Assembly: GCF_010122465.1 (NCBI RefSeq)
Contig: NZ_WLZY01000001.1
Span: 372,001 to 436,000, forward strand
Direction of reading: 5' to 3'
Source: Phytoactinopolyspora mesophila
GTDB lineage: Bacteria > Actinomycetota > Actinomycetes > Jiangellales > Jiangellaceae
Length of the DNA: 64,000 nt
Shown: positions 50,469-60,280 of the stretch, piece by piece
Numbering within the stretch: position 1 is the first letter of the stretch
Layout: each line of letters starts with the position of its first letter
The notes under the pieces: model-generated
What the model was told of the DNA's origin: nothing
Database searches by the model: none
The model's input: only the letters and a program-made list of their open reading frames with translations
Program-made: the position numbers and the translations under genes

Positions 50469-51647
50469 TCATCCACCTCGCGAGGCAAAATGTCTCCCTT
50501 GAGGTCTTGCGCCGAGAAGGAGTGCGATGACGACATAGGCTGCGGCCCAGCCGGCGAAGATCGCGGAGTGGTCAGCCGCCGTGGACGCAGCAGCGTAGAT
50601 GGCGTAGACACCGATTCCCGCGACGTCTGTCCCCAAGCCGGCCGCTGATGTCACGGTCGACCGCGCCGGACCGGTGATGGCGTCCTGAAGCCGGGTGTTC
50701 GCGACGATTTCCGCCATCTGGAACACGCAGAACGCCAGCCCGATCAGCATGAACCCTGGCGGGTTGCCGGCCAGAGCACCGGCAGCGAGGGCGGCCGCTG
50801 CGAGAACGAGCAAGACGGCCAGCGTGCGACGGCTCAGCCGGCGGCCTACACCACCAAGCAGCCCACCGATGGCGATGCCGAGGTACACCGCGAGGATGAG
50901 CATGGGCACCTCAGCGGTTTCCACGCCGGTATCAGCGGCAAGCAGGCCGACGTACTCCTCGAGCGAGCCCCAGATCGCGCTGATCGCGATCAGGAACAGT
51001 ACTGCTGAACGCACCGGCCGCTGTGTCCTGATTTCATTGACGCCGAGCCCCAGAGTCGCGGTATAGGAGCGGAATCCAGTGTCGGGGTCCGGAATCTTAT
51101 TGTCGCGGTGTTCGGGGAACGTCGCCCCGATGGCGGCGGACGCCGCGCACGCCAGGATGCTCGCCACTCCAACGAGCCAGTAGCCGCCGGCGTCGAAGGC
51201 CGGGCCGGCCGCGACTATACCCATGGCGACCGCCACTGTGCTCGCGGCCGCCGATCGGCCGATGAGACGGGCGTAGCGCGACGCTTCGCCGTGCCGGTCG
51301 AGCTCTTCGTAGACGAGCGCCTCTCGTGCTCCGGACTGGAACGCGCTCCCCGCACCCCACAAGACGAAGCCCAGGGCGAATGCTGGATACGAGGGGAGGG
51401 CGATCCATAGTGCGAACCCCGCACCGGTCAACAACGGTCCCAGGACCAGCAGCAGCCGACGTGAGACGACGTCAGCCAACACGCCGGACGGTATCTCGAT
51501 CGTGAGACTCGCGACAGACCAGATGACGAACAACGACGAGATCTGCGCGGTGGTCAGGCCCGTTTCAGCGAACAGCAACGCATAAAGCGGATACAGCAGA
51601 ATCAGATCCTGGCAGAAGGCATAGGCATAGAGCCTGCCTGCCAGCAT
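50469..51647 (-). CDS. MFS transporter
   Basis: 392 residues with 10-12 membrane helices. N-terminal FCQDLILLYPLYALLFAETGL and SLTIEIPSGVLADVVSRRLLL, the loop 2-3 motif (G-V-L-A-D-V-x-S-R-R), identify an MFS permease of the drug-efflux or sugar-exporter type. GAGSAFQSGAREALVYEEL matches a subgroup of actinobacterial transporters without known substrates. No clear ribosome-binding site precedes the ATG. Possible operon with the LuxR-type gene. Confidence 0.88.
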   Translation of the reverse strand: MLAGRLYAYAFCQDLILLYPLYALLFAETGLTTAQISSLFVIWSVASLTIEIPSGVLADVVSRRLLLVLGPLLTGAGFALWIALPSYPAFALGFVLWGAGSAFQSGAREALVYEELDRHGEASRYARLIGRSAAASTVAVAMGIVAAGPAFDAGGYWLVGVASILACAASAAIGATFPEHRDNKIPDPDTGFRSYTATLGLGVNEIRTQRPVRSAVLFLIAISAIWGSLEEYVGLLAADTGVETAEVPMLILAVYLGIAIGGLLGGVGRRLSRRTLAVLLVLAAAALAAGALAGNPPGFMLIGLAFCVFQMAEIVANTRLQDAITGPARSTVTSAAGLGTDVAGIGVYAIYAAASTAADHSAIFAGWAAAYVVIALLLGARPQGRHFASRGG

Positions 51648-51714
51648 GGCCGCTGGAGCGCGGCGAGAGGTTCGTCGAGAGCGAGGTGAAGATCAATGTC
51701 GCCAGGTCATGCAG

Positions 51715-52554
51715 TCATCGTACAACCTTCCGTGCAGTGAACAGCAGGTACTCCCAAGCCATCTGCATCCGTTCGGTTCCCTGGTCGAATCGCCTGGCGA
51801 GTTCGGAAAGATCATGATCGAGGGCGGTCACTTGATCGGTATCGCTGGAGATACCCCGATAAATCGCCACTGTGGGCCCGTAACCGGCTTTGAAGTACTC
51901 GCGGAACTGGTCAGGATCGTCGAAGGCATCGACCACGAGAGACTGACGGCGTACGGTCACTTCGTCGACCCGATCGCCGAACAGAACTCTCACATGGTCC
52001 TCGTGACCCCACAGTGGTGGCGGCTGGGCGCCTGGGGGTGGTGGGGGAGCGTAGGGTTTCATTGTCGCGAACATCTGTCCGATGAACCCTTCCGGCGTCC
52101 AGTTGATCAAGCCAATCGTTCCGCCTGGCCGGCATACCCTGATCAACTCGTCCGCGCTGGCTTGGTGGTGGGGTGCGAACATGACCCCAACACAGGACAA
52201 GACGGCATCGAACGTATCGTCGGCGTAGGGTAGGTTCTCGGCGTCTGCCTCGTCCCAGGTGATGTCGACACCCTGTTGTGCTGCCGCAGCGCGGCCCGCC
52301 GTGAGCAACTCGGGTGTGAGGTCGCTCGCGACGACGTCCGCCCCGGCCCGGGCGGCCGGAATAGCGACGTTGCCGGCGCCGGCAGCGACGTCCAGAACAC
52401 GCTGGCCAGGTCCGACGCCGGCCGCTTCGACCAGGATTTCGCCCAGTTCGGGAATGAGGTCGGCGGCGATTGTCGGATAGTCGCCCAACGCCCACATAGC
52501 ACGATGGCGCACTTTCAGCTCTTGGTCGGACGAGGTCTTGTTGGGTTTGGCCAC
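51715..52554 (-). CDS. Class I SAM-dependent methyltransferase
   Basis: 279 residues from GTG 52554, seven bases after GGGGGG. Motif I: QRVLDVAAGAGNVAIPAARAG; then VVASDLTPELLTAG, DITWDEADAENLPYADDTFD (motif II) and RPGGTIGLINWTPEG (motif post-II). A proline run (six prolines around APPPPPGAQPPP) is located in the substrate-side loop. It resembles UbiE/Coq5-like small-molecule methyltransferases. Divergent from the HD-GYP/LuxR gene, with 191 bases between them. Confidence 0.9.
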   Translation of the reverse strand: MAKPNKTSSDQELKVRHRAMWALGDYPTIAADLIPELGEILVEAAGVGPGQRVLDVAAGAGNVAIPAARAGADVVASDLTPELLTAGRAAAAQQGVDITWDEADAENLPYADDTFDAVLSCVGVMFAPHHQASADELIRVCRPGGTIGLINWTPEGFIGQMFATMKPYAPPPPPGAQPPPLWGHEDHVRVLFGDRVDEVTVRRQSLVVDAFDDPDQFREYFKAGYGPTVAIYRGISSDTDQVTALDHDLSELARRFDQGTERMQMAWEYLLFTARKVVR

Positions 52555-52745
52555 GGTGCATCCCCCCTGCACGATGGTGTCGGCCCTGACGGCCGTGATG
52601 ACGATCTCGTCGTCTCGAAAGTACGCCTCGACCCGGTGGACGACAAGTGCGGCGCCGTACCACTCGGCCGGCGGGGCCTTGCGTGGGCTTGACGTCGGAA
52701 GGGGATGTTCTGGCGCATCCGGCCCCGAAGGGCCACTATGTAAAG

Positions 52746-54281
52746 GTGTTCCGCCTGCTCGGGCTGCTCGGAGGGCTGGCAGCCGTGACGGATCTGGGCA
52801 CCGGCGCCGCGCCCGATGAGTCGCTGCGGCGCTGCGTGCTTGCCGCACGGCTGGCCAGAGTCGCGGGCTGTGACGACGAGGCGGTGCGCGAGGTCGTCTA
52901 CGTGTCTTTGCTCCAGCACCTCGGCTGCACGGCCTACGCGCATGAACTGGCCCGAATCTGGGGTGACGACGTCGCCACCAACCGGTTCGCGTTCCTGATG
53001 AACGAAGCCGATCCGCGAGACATCTGGCGGGTCTGGGCGCCCGGGATGGCCGAGGCGACTGGCCGGTCGCGCATGCGCGTGCTCGCCTCGACCCTACGAT
53101 CGGTGCGCGAGGTCAATGCCAACGCCCCGGCTGCCACCTGTGATGTAGCGCGCGAGGCAGCCCGCAGATTCGGCCTGCCGGAGTCGGTTCAGAACTGCCT
53201 TGGCCACACCGTGTCGATGTGGAACGGGAAAGGCTATCCCAAGGTTTCCGGCCCGGGTATCCCGTTGAGCACGAGGCTCATGCACGTCTCGTCCGTCGCT
53301 GTGTTGTTTCTCTTACATGCCGGGACGGACGCGGCGCTGGCGGAGGTGCGGCGCCGTAGCGGTAGCTATCTGGAACCAGAGCTGGCCGACCTGTTCCTGG
53401 CACATGGCGAAGAGCTGCTGTCCGATGTGGAGACCATGGATGCCTATCCAACCGTCCTGGACAGCGAGCCCGATCCGGTCTTCATGGTCAGCGAGCCGGA
53501 ACTCGAGGCCGTGGCGAGAACATTCGGTGATCTCGCGGACTTGAAGAGCCCTCGGCTACGGGGGCATTCCTCCGCCGTAGGGGAGCTGGCCGCAGCCGCC
53601 ACCAGCGTGCTCGGTCTCCACGACGACATCGACGATGTTCGGGTCGCCGGCTATCTGCACGACATCGGCCGGGTAGCGATCTCGAGCCGGATCTGGGACA
53701 AGACCGAACCGCTGAGCGCGACCGAACTCGACCAGACGCGGCTCCATCCGTACCACAGTGAGCGGGTGCTCGCGCGTGTTCCGATGTTCGCGGGTGTCGC
53801 GGCGCTGGCCGGACAGCATCATGAACGATGCGACGGCAGCGGGTACCATCGCGGCCTGACGGGTGACCGGATGCCCATGGCCGCGCGTGTCCTGGCCGTC
53901 GCCGACGCGTACCGGACGTCGATGGAAGAACGTCCGGGGAGACCCGCGGCAACGGCGGCGGTTGCGGCACAGCAACTCAACGACGAGGCGCGGGCTGGGT
54001 GTTTGGATGGCGACGCCGTACAGGCGGTGCTCGAGGCCGCGGGCCATGAGCACCGTGCCCGCCGCGTCCGCCCGGCCGGGCTGACCGAGCGCCAGGTCGA
54101 GGTATTACGGCTGGTGGCACACGGATTGTCGAATCGCGAAATCGCAGACCGGCTGGTGATCTCGCGACGAACGGCCGAGAATCACGTGCAGGACCTGTAC
54201 ACGAAGATCGGTGTGTCGACCCGCGCGGCGGCCGCGATGTTCGCGATGGAACACGGCTTGGCCGGGGCAGAAGTTAGGTAG
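52746..54281 (+). CDS. HD-GYP phosphohydrolase with LuxR-type DNA-binding domain
   Basis: About 511 residues (start GTG 52746 is uncertain; an upstream GTG at 52647 is in frame). The C-terminal half holds an HD-GYP module: RGHSSAVGELAAA, AGYLHDIGRVAISSRIWDK (HD pair near residue 305), LHPYHSERVLARVPMF and GQHHERCDGSGYHRGL. The N-terminal half shows a worn copy (LLQHLGCTAYAHELA, MWNGKGYPKVSGPGIPL). The last 65 residues are a LuxR helix-turn-helix (LTERQVEVLRLVAHGLSN, REIADRLVISRRTAENHV). It could couple cyclic-dinucleotide hydrolysis or binding to transcription. Confidence 0.88.
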   Translation: MFRLLGLLGGLAAVTDLGTGAAPDESLRRCVLAARLARVAGCDDEAVREVVYVSLLQHLGCTAYAHELARIWGDDVATNRFAFLMNEADPRDIWRVWAPGMAEATGRSRMRVLASTLRSVREVNANAPAATCDVAREAARRFGLPESVQNCLGHTVSMWNGKGYPKVSGPGIPLSTRLMHVSSVAVLFLLHAGTDAALAEVRRRSGSYLEPELADLFLAHGEELLSDVETMDAYPTVLDSEPDPVFMVSEPELEAVARTFGDLADLKSPRLRGHSSAVGELAAAATSVLGLHDDIDDVRVAGYLHDIGRVAISSRIWDKTEPLSATELDQTRLHPYHSERVLARVPMFAGVAALAGQHHERCDGSGYHRGLTGDRMPMAARVLAVADAYRTSMEERPGRPAATAAVAAQQLNDEARAGCLDGDAVQAVLEAAGHEHRARRVRPAGLTERQVEVLRLVAHGLSNREIADRLVISRRTAENHVQDLYTKIGVSTRAAAAMFAMEHGLAGAEVR

Positions 54282-54324
54282 GTCTACTCATGCCGAGGCG
54301 CCTCCGCGGGCCAAGACTGACGGC

Positions 54325-55518
54325 ATGTCCACATCCACCGCATCTTCCAAGCCGAGGTCGGACCAGGTCCCGGAGCGGTTGTTCACCCCGGCGTTCATCG
54401 GGTTGACCGTCGCCGACCTCGCGTACTTCACCGCCGTTGGCATGTCCTTGCTGGTCCTGCCGCTATACGTCACCGGCCCAGTGGGGTCCGGCACCGCAGG
54501 TGCCGGCATCGCGTTCGGAGCGTTCGCCGTTTCCGCGCTGGCGCTCCGTCCGCTGGCCGGCCGCCTGACCGATACACTCGGGCGCCGCCCACTGCTGATC
54601 ACCGGTGCTCTGCTCTGTGCGGCTTGCATGGCCGCCACCGCACACGTCGACGGACTCGTCCTCGTCGTCGTGATCCGGCTCTTGCTCGGCGTGGCGGAGG
54701 CCGCGTTCTTCGTGGCGTCGTTCGCCGCGCTCGCCGATCTGGCACCGCCGAGCCGGATCGGTGAAGCGCTGAGTTACAACTCGCTGGGTCTCTACGTCGG
54801 CATCGCGGGTGGTCCCTTGCTGGGCGAGTTCCTCGTCAGCCGGTGGGGATTCACCGTCGCGTGGTACGGGGCGGCGGCACTGGCCGTCTTCGCCGTGCTG
54901 GCCGTCGTCTACATCGGGGAGACCCAGGTCAATCGGACGGTCCCGGAGCAGCGGCCGCCTTTGATCCATGTCAGGGCGCTTGCACCGGCTCTGGGCTTCT
55001 TCGCCTCGGTTGTTGCGATGGGTGCATTCCTTGCCTTCGTCGCTCTGCATGCCGGGGAGGTGGGGATGGCTCGCGCGGGCATCCCGCTGGTCGTCTATGG
55101 CGGCGTGGTTGTCGTCGGCCGCATCGCCTTCGCGCGGATTCACGACCGCTTTCCACCGTTGATCCTGGGTGCCGCCGCGTTGGCCATGATCGCCTCCGGG
55201 CTGGCCGTGGTGGCGTTGTGGACGTCCCCGGCGGGCATCATCCTGGGAACGGTCATGATGGCACTCGGCGTCACGTTCAGCACACCGGCGTTCTTCGCGG
55301 CCATCTTCGCGACGGCCCGGCCGTCCGAGCGTGGTGCGGCCTCGGGCACGGCCAGCATTTTCCTTGACCTTGGTCTCGGCGGCGGGCCGATCCTGCTGGG
55401 CATGGTGGCTGCCGCCATGGGGATCCCCTGGGCCTTCGGCGTCGCCGCGGCGGTGGCGCTGGCCGGGGGCGCGTGGACCATGTCCTTGTGGTCGCAGCGA
55501 CGCCGGGCCCGCGTATAG
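54325..55518 (+). CDS. MFS transporter
   Basis: 397 residues from ATG 54325, 43 bases after the HD-GYP/LuxR gene on the same strand. Twelve hydrophobic segments; loop 2-3 motif GRLTDTLGRRPLL, motif C-like NSLGLYVGIAGGPLLGEFL and GRIAFARIHDRFPP between the halves. The N-terminal LTVADLAYFTAVGMSLLVLPLYV is typical of actinobacterial multidrug MFS pumps. Possibly controlled by the upstream regulator. Converges on the deacetylase, two bases apart. Confidence 0.9.
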   Translation: MSTSTASSKPRSDQVPERLFTPAFIGLTVADLAYFTAVGMSLLVLPLYVTGPVGSGTAGAGIAFGAFAVSALALRPLAGRLTDTLGRRPLLITGALLCAACMAATAHVDGLVLVVVIRLLLGVAEAAFFVASFAALADLAPPSRIGEALSYNSLGLYVGIAGGPLLGEFLVSRWGFTVAWYGAAALAVFAVLAVVYIGETQVNRTVPEQRPPLIHVRALAPALGFFASVVAMGAFLAFVALHAGEVGMARAGIPLVVYGGVVVVGRIAFARIHDRFPPLILGAAALAMIASGLAVVALWTSPAGIILGTVMMALGVTFSTPAFFAAIFATARPSERGAASGTASIFLDLGLGGGPILLGMVAAAMGIPWAFGVAAAVALAGGAWTMSLWSQRRRARV

Positions 55519-55520
55519 GG

Positions 55521-56393
55521 CTATTCCCGGGACATGCGTTGAAAGTGCCCGGCGATCTCGTCGCTGGTGGTCAGCCACACGTCGGGTTGGGCCACCAGGT
55601 ACGCCAGCGCCTGGTCGAGGTACTTGTGCCGGAATGGCTGGCCGATCACGAAAGGGTGCAGCGCCAAGGCCATCACCCGGCCACTGTGTTCGGCGTCAGT
55701 GTGTAGTTGCTCGTATTGGTCTTTGACGATCTGGACGAACTCCGGCCCGGTGGTGCCGTTGCCGAACAGGAGCAGGTCGTTGAGTTCCACCGTGTACGGG
55801 ACGCTGATCATGCCAGGCACATTGAGCCGGTAAGGCTGGTCGTCGTTGGTCCAGTCCAGGACGTAGTCCAGGCCGAGTTCCGCGAGCAGCGACGGGGTGT
55901 TGAACGTCTCGGTCAGGCCCGGCCCCATCCAGCCGCGTGGCTGGCGGCCGGTAGCGGCGGCAATGGTGCCCACGACGTCTGCGAGATAACGGCGTTCCTC
56001 TTCGCGGGTCATCCCGGCCTGGAGGATGGAGTTGGTCCGCCCGTGGGCGAGCCAGGCCCAGTTTCGTTCGAGACCGGCGCTGATGATCTGCGGGTAATGG
56101 TCGGCGACCGCGGAGTTCAGCAGCACGCTTGCCTGGATGCCGTGCCGGTCGAGGCTCTCGATCGTGCGCCAGATACCGACGCGGGGTCCGTAGTCGCGCC
56201 AGCCGTAGTTGAGGGCGTCGGGGACAAGATCGGCGGTGCCGGGCCAGATGCTGGTGGATGGCCGGTCGATGAGGAAATGCTCGATGTTGAGGCCGACATA
56301 GACGGCGACGCGGGCGCCGTCCGGCCATCTGATCGGCTGCCGGTCGGTTATCGGGCTGTAGTCGAAGAGGTCGTTCTGCCTTGTGCTCGTCAT
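55521..56393 (-). CDS. Polysaccharide deacetylase family protein
   Basis: 290 residues from ATG 56393. NodB-like (beta/alpha)7 fold with RWPDGARVAVYVGLNIEHFL, HGIQASVLLNSAVADHYP (the region of the metal site, with the usual Asp-Asp pair replaced), WAWLAHGRTNSIL with the metal-binding His and LALHPFVIGQPF as the last motif. It belongs to the branch of this fold annotated as allantoinase/PuuE- or chitooligosaccharide-deacetylase-like enzymes without a secretion signal, so a cytoplasmic amide substrate is likelier than cell wall. Upstream lie TTGAC/GTCAA dyads (56408-56433). Confidence 0.87.
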   Translation of the reverse strand: MTSTRQNDLFDYSPITDRQPIRWPDGARVAVYVGLNIEHFLIDRPSTSIWPGTADLVPDALNYGWRDYGPRVGIWRTIESLDRHGIQASVLLNSAVADHYPQIISAGLERNWAWLAHGRTNSILQAGMTREEERRYLADVVGTIAAATGRQPRGWMGPGLTETFNTPSLLAELGLDYVLDWTNDDQPYRLNVPGMISVPYTVELNDLLLFGNGTTGPEFVQIVKDQYEQLHTDAEHSGRVMALALHPFVIGQPFRHKYLDQALAYLVAQPDVWLTTSDEIAGHFQRMSRE

Positions 56394-56448
56394 GGCCGCA
56401 TCGTAGAAGTTGACGTTGATGTCAAGTTCAACTTCTCCGGGCTGCTGG

Positions 56449-57162
56449 TTACACGCGCGCGAGATACACCGTGTTGGTGGCGTCGTGATCCTGCAATGGA
56501 TTGTCGAACCTGACGACCTCCGCGCGCACGTCGCGGAAGACCGTCGCGAGCACCTCGATGAACTCGTCGTCGGGAGGGTCGTTCGACCACAAGGAGAAGA
56601 TGCCCCCTTCATGGAGACAGGCGGCGAGGCGGCCCAATCCCGCGGACGTATAGAAATCAGCGTGGCTGGGATGGAGAACATGACGCGGCGAGTGGTCGAT
56701 GTCGACGACGACGGCATGGAACCGCCGAGCGGAGTCAGCCGGATCGAGTCCTCCGCCGTCGCGAAGCAACGCGAAAAAGTCGCCGTGAACGAGGCGACAT
56801 CGGTCGTCGGATGTCAAGGTGGCGCCGGCCGGAATCAAACCGCTCTGATGCCACTCCACCACCTCGCCGACCGCCTCGATCACGGCCAGCGAGCGAACCT
56901 GCGAGTACTCCAGAACGGTCTGTGCCGTATAGCCGAGGCCGAGCCCGCCGACAACCACGTCGATCTCGCGCTCGCCGGTGTCCGCGAGAGCCAATCGGAC
57001 CATCTCGATCTCGGCCGCGGTGAACATGCTCGACATCAGGAAGTCGTCGTCGAGCTTGATCTCATAGACCTCAGCGTCGAAGACCGGGTCCCAGCGACGG
57101 CGCAAGCTGATCTCGCCCCACGGGGTGGACCGCCAGTCCAGTTCCTCGAGCCGTGCACTCAT
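56449..57162 (-). CDS. Spermidine synthase-like methyltransferase-fold protein
   Basis: 237 residues from ATG 57162. EISLRRRWDPVFDAEVYEI and the Rossmann core DVVVGGLGLGYTAQTVLEY, SLAVIEAVGEVVEWHQ, DDRCRLVHGDFFALLRDGG and VVVDIDHSPRHVLHPSHADFY follow the polyamine-synthase layout, but the first glycine motif is GGLGLG and some decarboxylated-SAM residues are not evident. It may be a spermidine-synthase-like protein of unknown activity. It precedes the deacetylase on the same strand by 55 bases; a polyamine link between the two is possible but unproven. Confidence 0.82.
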   Translation of the reverse strand: MSARLEELDWRSTPWGEISLRRRWDPVFDAEVYEIKLDDDFLMSSMFTAAEIEMVRLALADTGEREIDVVVGGLGLGYTAQTVLEYSQVRSLAVIEAVGEVVEWHQSGLIPAGATLTSDDRCRLVHGDFFALLRDGGGLDPADSARRFHAVVVDIDHSPRHVLHPSHADFYTSAGLGRLAACLHEGGIFSLWSNDPPDDEFIEVLATVFRDVRAEVVRFDNPLQDHDATNTVYLARV

Positions 57163-57223
57163 CGGGCTCCCAATCGACGACGCTTCCCCGCACCCGGGCC
57201 GGCCGCCCCAGTGTCTCACCCGG

Positions 57224-58765
57224 TCAATGGGCGTCCGTGAGCTGGCCGGTGGTGCGTTCGTGGAGTTCCGCGCTGTGCTCGTTGAGGCCGATGAGTTCGG
57301 CCGTGACACCACGTGCGGCGTATTTCGCCACGACGGTGTCCAAGGTCGCGACGGCAGACGTGTCCCAGACGTGGGCGTCGGTCAGGTCGATCACGACACG
57401 TGGTGTGGGGTCGGCATAGTCGAAGGAGTGGACGAGTTCGTTCGTGGAGGCGAAGAAGAGCTCGCCGGTGATCGCGTAGACCCGGATGCCGCCGTCGGGA
57501 TCCAGCACGCTGGACACGTCCACGAGGTGGGCGACGCGGCGGGCGAAGAAGATCGCGGCCAGGAGTACCCCGGCGATGACACCGTAGGCGAGATTGTGGG
57601 TGACGACGACGATCGCCACGGTCGTCACCATCACCGCGGTCTCGCTCAGTGGGGTTCGTTTGAGCGTGCTCGGGCGGATGCTCGACCAGTCGAAGGTGGA
57701 GATCGAGACCATCACCATGACCGCGACCAGCGCGCCCATCGGAATGATCGCCACCAGATCACCCAGCACCAGGATCATGATGAGCAGCGCGACGCCGGAT
57801 GTGAGTGTGGACAGCCGGGTACGGCCGCCGGACTTCATGTTGATGACCGACTGGCCGATCATCGCGCATCCCGCCATCCCGCCGAAGAACCCGGTGGCGA
57901 CGTTGGCGATGCCCTGCCCGCGTGCTTCGCGGTCCTTGTTGGAGTTGGTGTCGGTGAAGTCGTCGACGATCTGCGCGGTCAGCAACGATTCCAATAGGCC
58001 GACGAAGGCCAGGGTGACGACGAACGGCGCCACGATGACCAGTGTCTCGAAGTTCATCGGCACCATCGGCACACCGATGACGGGCAAGGCGTTGGGCAGC
58101 TCGCCCATGTCGCCCACGGTCGGCACGTTGATGCTGAACGTCGTGGCGGCGACACCGAGTGCGACGATCGCCACGAGGGGCGAGGGAACCGCCTTGGTGA
58201 GCCGGGGCAGCAGGTAGATGATCGCCAGGCCGGCGCCGACGAGGACGTAGACCTGCCACGCCTCACCGACGACGTGCGGCACCTGCGCCAGAAAGATGAG
58301 GATGGCCAGGGCGTTGACGAACCCGACCATCACCGTCCGGGGAACGAAGCGCATCAGCCGTCCGACGCCGAGGGCGCCGAGCAGCACTTGAAGCGCCCCC
58401 GCCAGGATCGTGGCGGCGAACAAGTACTCGACACCGTGTTCACGGACCAGCGGAACCATGATCAGGGCCATCGCCCCGGTCGCCGCGGAGATCATTCCGG
58501 GACGGCCGCCGGCGATGGAGATGATGATCGCGATCGAGAACGACGCGTACAGGCCCACCTTGGGGTCCACGCCAGCGATGATCGAGAAGGCGATCGCCTC
58601 GGGAATCAGCGCCAGCGCCACGACGATGCCGGCGAGGATGTCGGCGCGGGGGTTGGACAGCCATGCCTGGCGGAACCGCGCCCACCTGGATGACGGGCGA
58701 GTCTTGCGGTCGGACGTGCGGGGCTTCTTGGGCAGGGCAGGGTCAGGCGTTGTCGGCAATGTCAT
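57224..58765 (-). CDS. SulP family inorganic anion transporter with STAS domain
   Basis: 513 residues. After a basic N-terminus come about 14 membrane segments: [20 protein letters not shown] is the SulP signature start, [20 protein letters not shown] and [18 protein letters not shown] follow. The C-terminal 110 residues are a STAS domain ([39 protein letters not shown]). SulP proteins carry sulfate, bicarbonate or related anions. The gene follows the spermidine-synthase-like gene's start region at 61 bases and has its own 287-base upstream gap. Confidence 0.93.
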   Translation of the reverse strand: MTLPTTPDPALPKKPRTSDRKTRPSSRWARFRQAWLSNPRADILAGIVVALALIPEAIAFSIIAGVDPKVGLYASFSIAIIISIAGGRPGMISAATGAMALIMVPLVREHGVEYLFAATILAGALQVLLGALGVGRLMRFVPRTVMVGFVNALAILIFLAQVPHVVGEAWQVYVLVGAGLAIIYLLPRLTKAVPSPLVAIVALGVAATTFSINVPTVGDMGELPNALPVIGVPMVPMNFETLVIVAPFVVTLAFVGLLESLLTAQIVDDFTDTNSNKDREARGQGIANVATGFFGGMAGCAMIGQSVINMKSGGRTRLSTLTSGVALLIMILVLGDLVAIIPMGALVAVMVMVSISTFDWSSIRPSTLKRTPLSETAVMVTTVAIVVVTHNLAYGVIAGVLLAAIFFARRVAHLVDVSSVLDPDGGIRVYAITGELFFASTNELVHSFDYADPTPRVVIDLTDAHVWDTSAVATLDTVVAKYAARGVTAELIGLNEHSAELHERTTGQLTDAH

Positions 58766-59052
58766 CCTTGGTATCGCGAGCGATTCGCGGAGCTATCGGG
58801 CCCCTGCGAGTGAAGTGGTCAGCAGCTCGCACGGCGACTTCAGCGGCGCGTGTGGACGCCGGGTCGAAACCGGCGCCGCAACGTGGAGCGGTGGTGCGGC
58901 CAGCGCTCGGGCGCTGGGTCTTGCTTACGAATGTGGGCGCGGGGCATTCACGCGCAATTGGATCCTACGCTGATGTCCGGCCGGTTACGTGCCAGTAGCG
59001 CGCTGTTGGCCAGATTGCCTGTGTGTCCTTGCTCACTGCGCAGTGCTGTTGT

Positions 59053-59994
59053 CTACCCGGAGCGGACGCAGCGGAAGCCGATGTTGCCTGCTGAGCTGTC
59101 CGGAGTGTTCGAGCTTCGTGCGTCGACGCGATAGCGGTAGCAGTAGCTGGCGTGGCATAGGTGGGATCCCCCGCGCATGGACTTGCGGCCGGTGCGGGCT
59201 GGGCCGGCCGGATCGACGCTGGGGCCGGTCAGGTGCCAGGTGGGGTCGAACCAGTCGGAGCACCATTCCCAGACGTTGCCGGTCATGTTGTACAGGCCGT
59301 AGCCGTTGGGTTCGTAGGCATCGACGGGGGCGGTGCCGGTGTGGCCGTCAGCGGCGGTGTTCTTCGTTGGGAAGGTGCCTTGCCAGACGTTCATGCGGTG
59401 CTGGCCGCCGGGTTCGCGCTCGTTGCCCCACGGGTAGCGGTTCTGCACCAGGCCACCGCGGGCCGCGTACTCCCACTCGGCCTCGGTGGGCAGGCGTTTG
59501 CCCGCCCATTTGGCGTAGGCGCGGGCGTCGCGCCAGGTGATGTGGACCACTGGGTGGTTCATGCGGTCGTCGATCGTGGAGTCCGGGCCCTCGGGGTGGC
59601 GCCAGTCCGCGCCGTGTACCTCGCGCCACCAGGGAGCCTCGGCGATGCCGCGGGTAGGTGGGAAGTTGTCGGGCAGGAAGCCGGCGAAGACGAAAGAGGT
59701 TCCGAGCCGTTCGGCGACGGTGATCCAGCGGGTGGCTTCGGTGAACACGGAGAAGTCAGCGTTGCTGACGGTGGTGGTGTCGATCCAGAACGGGCTCAGC
59801 GTGACTTCTCGTGCTGGCCCTTCGCCGTCGGCGGGATAGCCGTCCTGGGCGTCGGTACCCATGAGGAACGTGCCTCCGGGCAGGTGTGTCATGCCGGCGG
59901 TGGCGTCGCCGGTGCCGGAAGGCTGCGGGAGGGCGTCGATGGCCACCGTCTGACCTTCAGGCCGGCTGGCTGAACAACAGGGTTGGTCGGTCAT
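59053..59994 (-). CDS. Formylglycine-generating enzyme (FGE, sulfatase-modifying)
   Basis: 313 residues from ATG 59994. SUMF1 fold: MTHLPGGTFLMGTDAQDGYP, PVVHITWRDARAYAKWAGKR, LPTEAEWEYAARGG, YPWGNEREPGGQHRMNVWQG and NMTGNVWEWCSDWF. The active-site cysteines are present in GGSHLCHASYCYRYR (Cys280 and Cys285), with the same spacing as in characterised actinomycete FGE, distinguishing it from EgtB/PvdO relatives that lack them. FGE converts the Cys of C-x-P-x-R in sulfatases to formylglycine using copper and oxygen. No sulfatase gene is in the window. Confidence 0.93.
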   Translation of the reverse strand: MTDQPCCSASRPEGQTVAIDALPQPSGTGDATAGMTHLPGGTFLMGTDAQDGYPADGEGPAREVTLSPFWIDTTTVSNADFSVFTEATRWITVAERLGTSFVFAGFLPDNFPPTRGIAEAPWWREVHGADWRHPEGPDSTIDDRMNHPVVHITWRDARAYAKWAGKRLPTEAEWEYAARGGLVQNRYPWGNEREPGGQHRMNVWQGTFPTKNTAADGHTGTAPVDAYEPNGYGLYNMTGNVWEWCSDWFDPTWHLTGPSVDPAGPARTGRKSMRGGSHLCHASYCYRYRVDARSSNTPDSSAGNIGFRCVRSG

Positions 59995-60280
59995 GGCTCT
60001 CCCTTCCCGGGCTTCGCTCGCGGCGCCGAGCCACAGCTGTGCGCCGGGGTCTGCCTCGTCCGTCATCAGCATCGCAGATCGAGGCCAACGTGCGGCGCGG
60101 TGCCCGGGGGAACGCGCGGGCGAAAGATAAGTCCCGTATTAGGACCAATCTGATATGTGGCGGCCGCTGGAGAGGATCGGTAAAAAGGAAAGGCAATTTA
60201 CAGTACGCGACGGCAAGCGGACGAAGGGAGGGCAAGCGAGCGGGGGCTAGTGAACGGGGATAACAGGAGGAGGCTGGAAC

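Noticed and set aside
52647-52745. Upstream extension of the HD-GYP/LuxR protein
   Set aside because: In frame from GTG 52647 but without a ribosome-binding site, and its residues look like intergenic translation; kept only as an alternative start.
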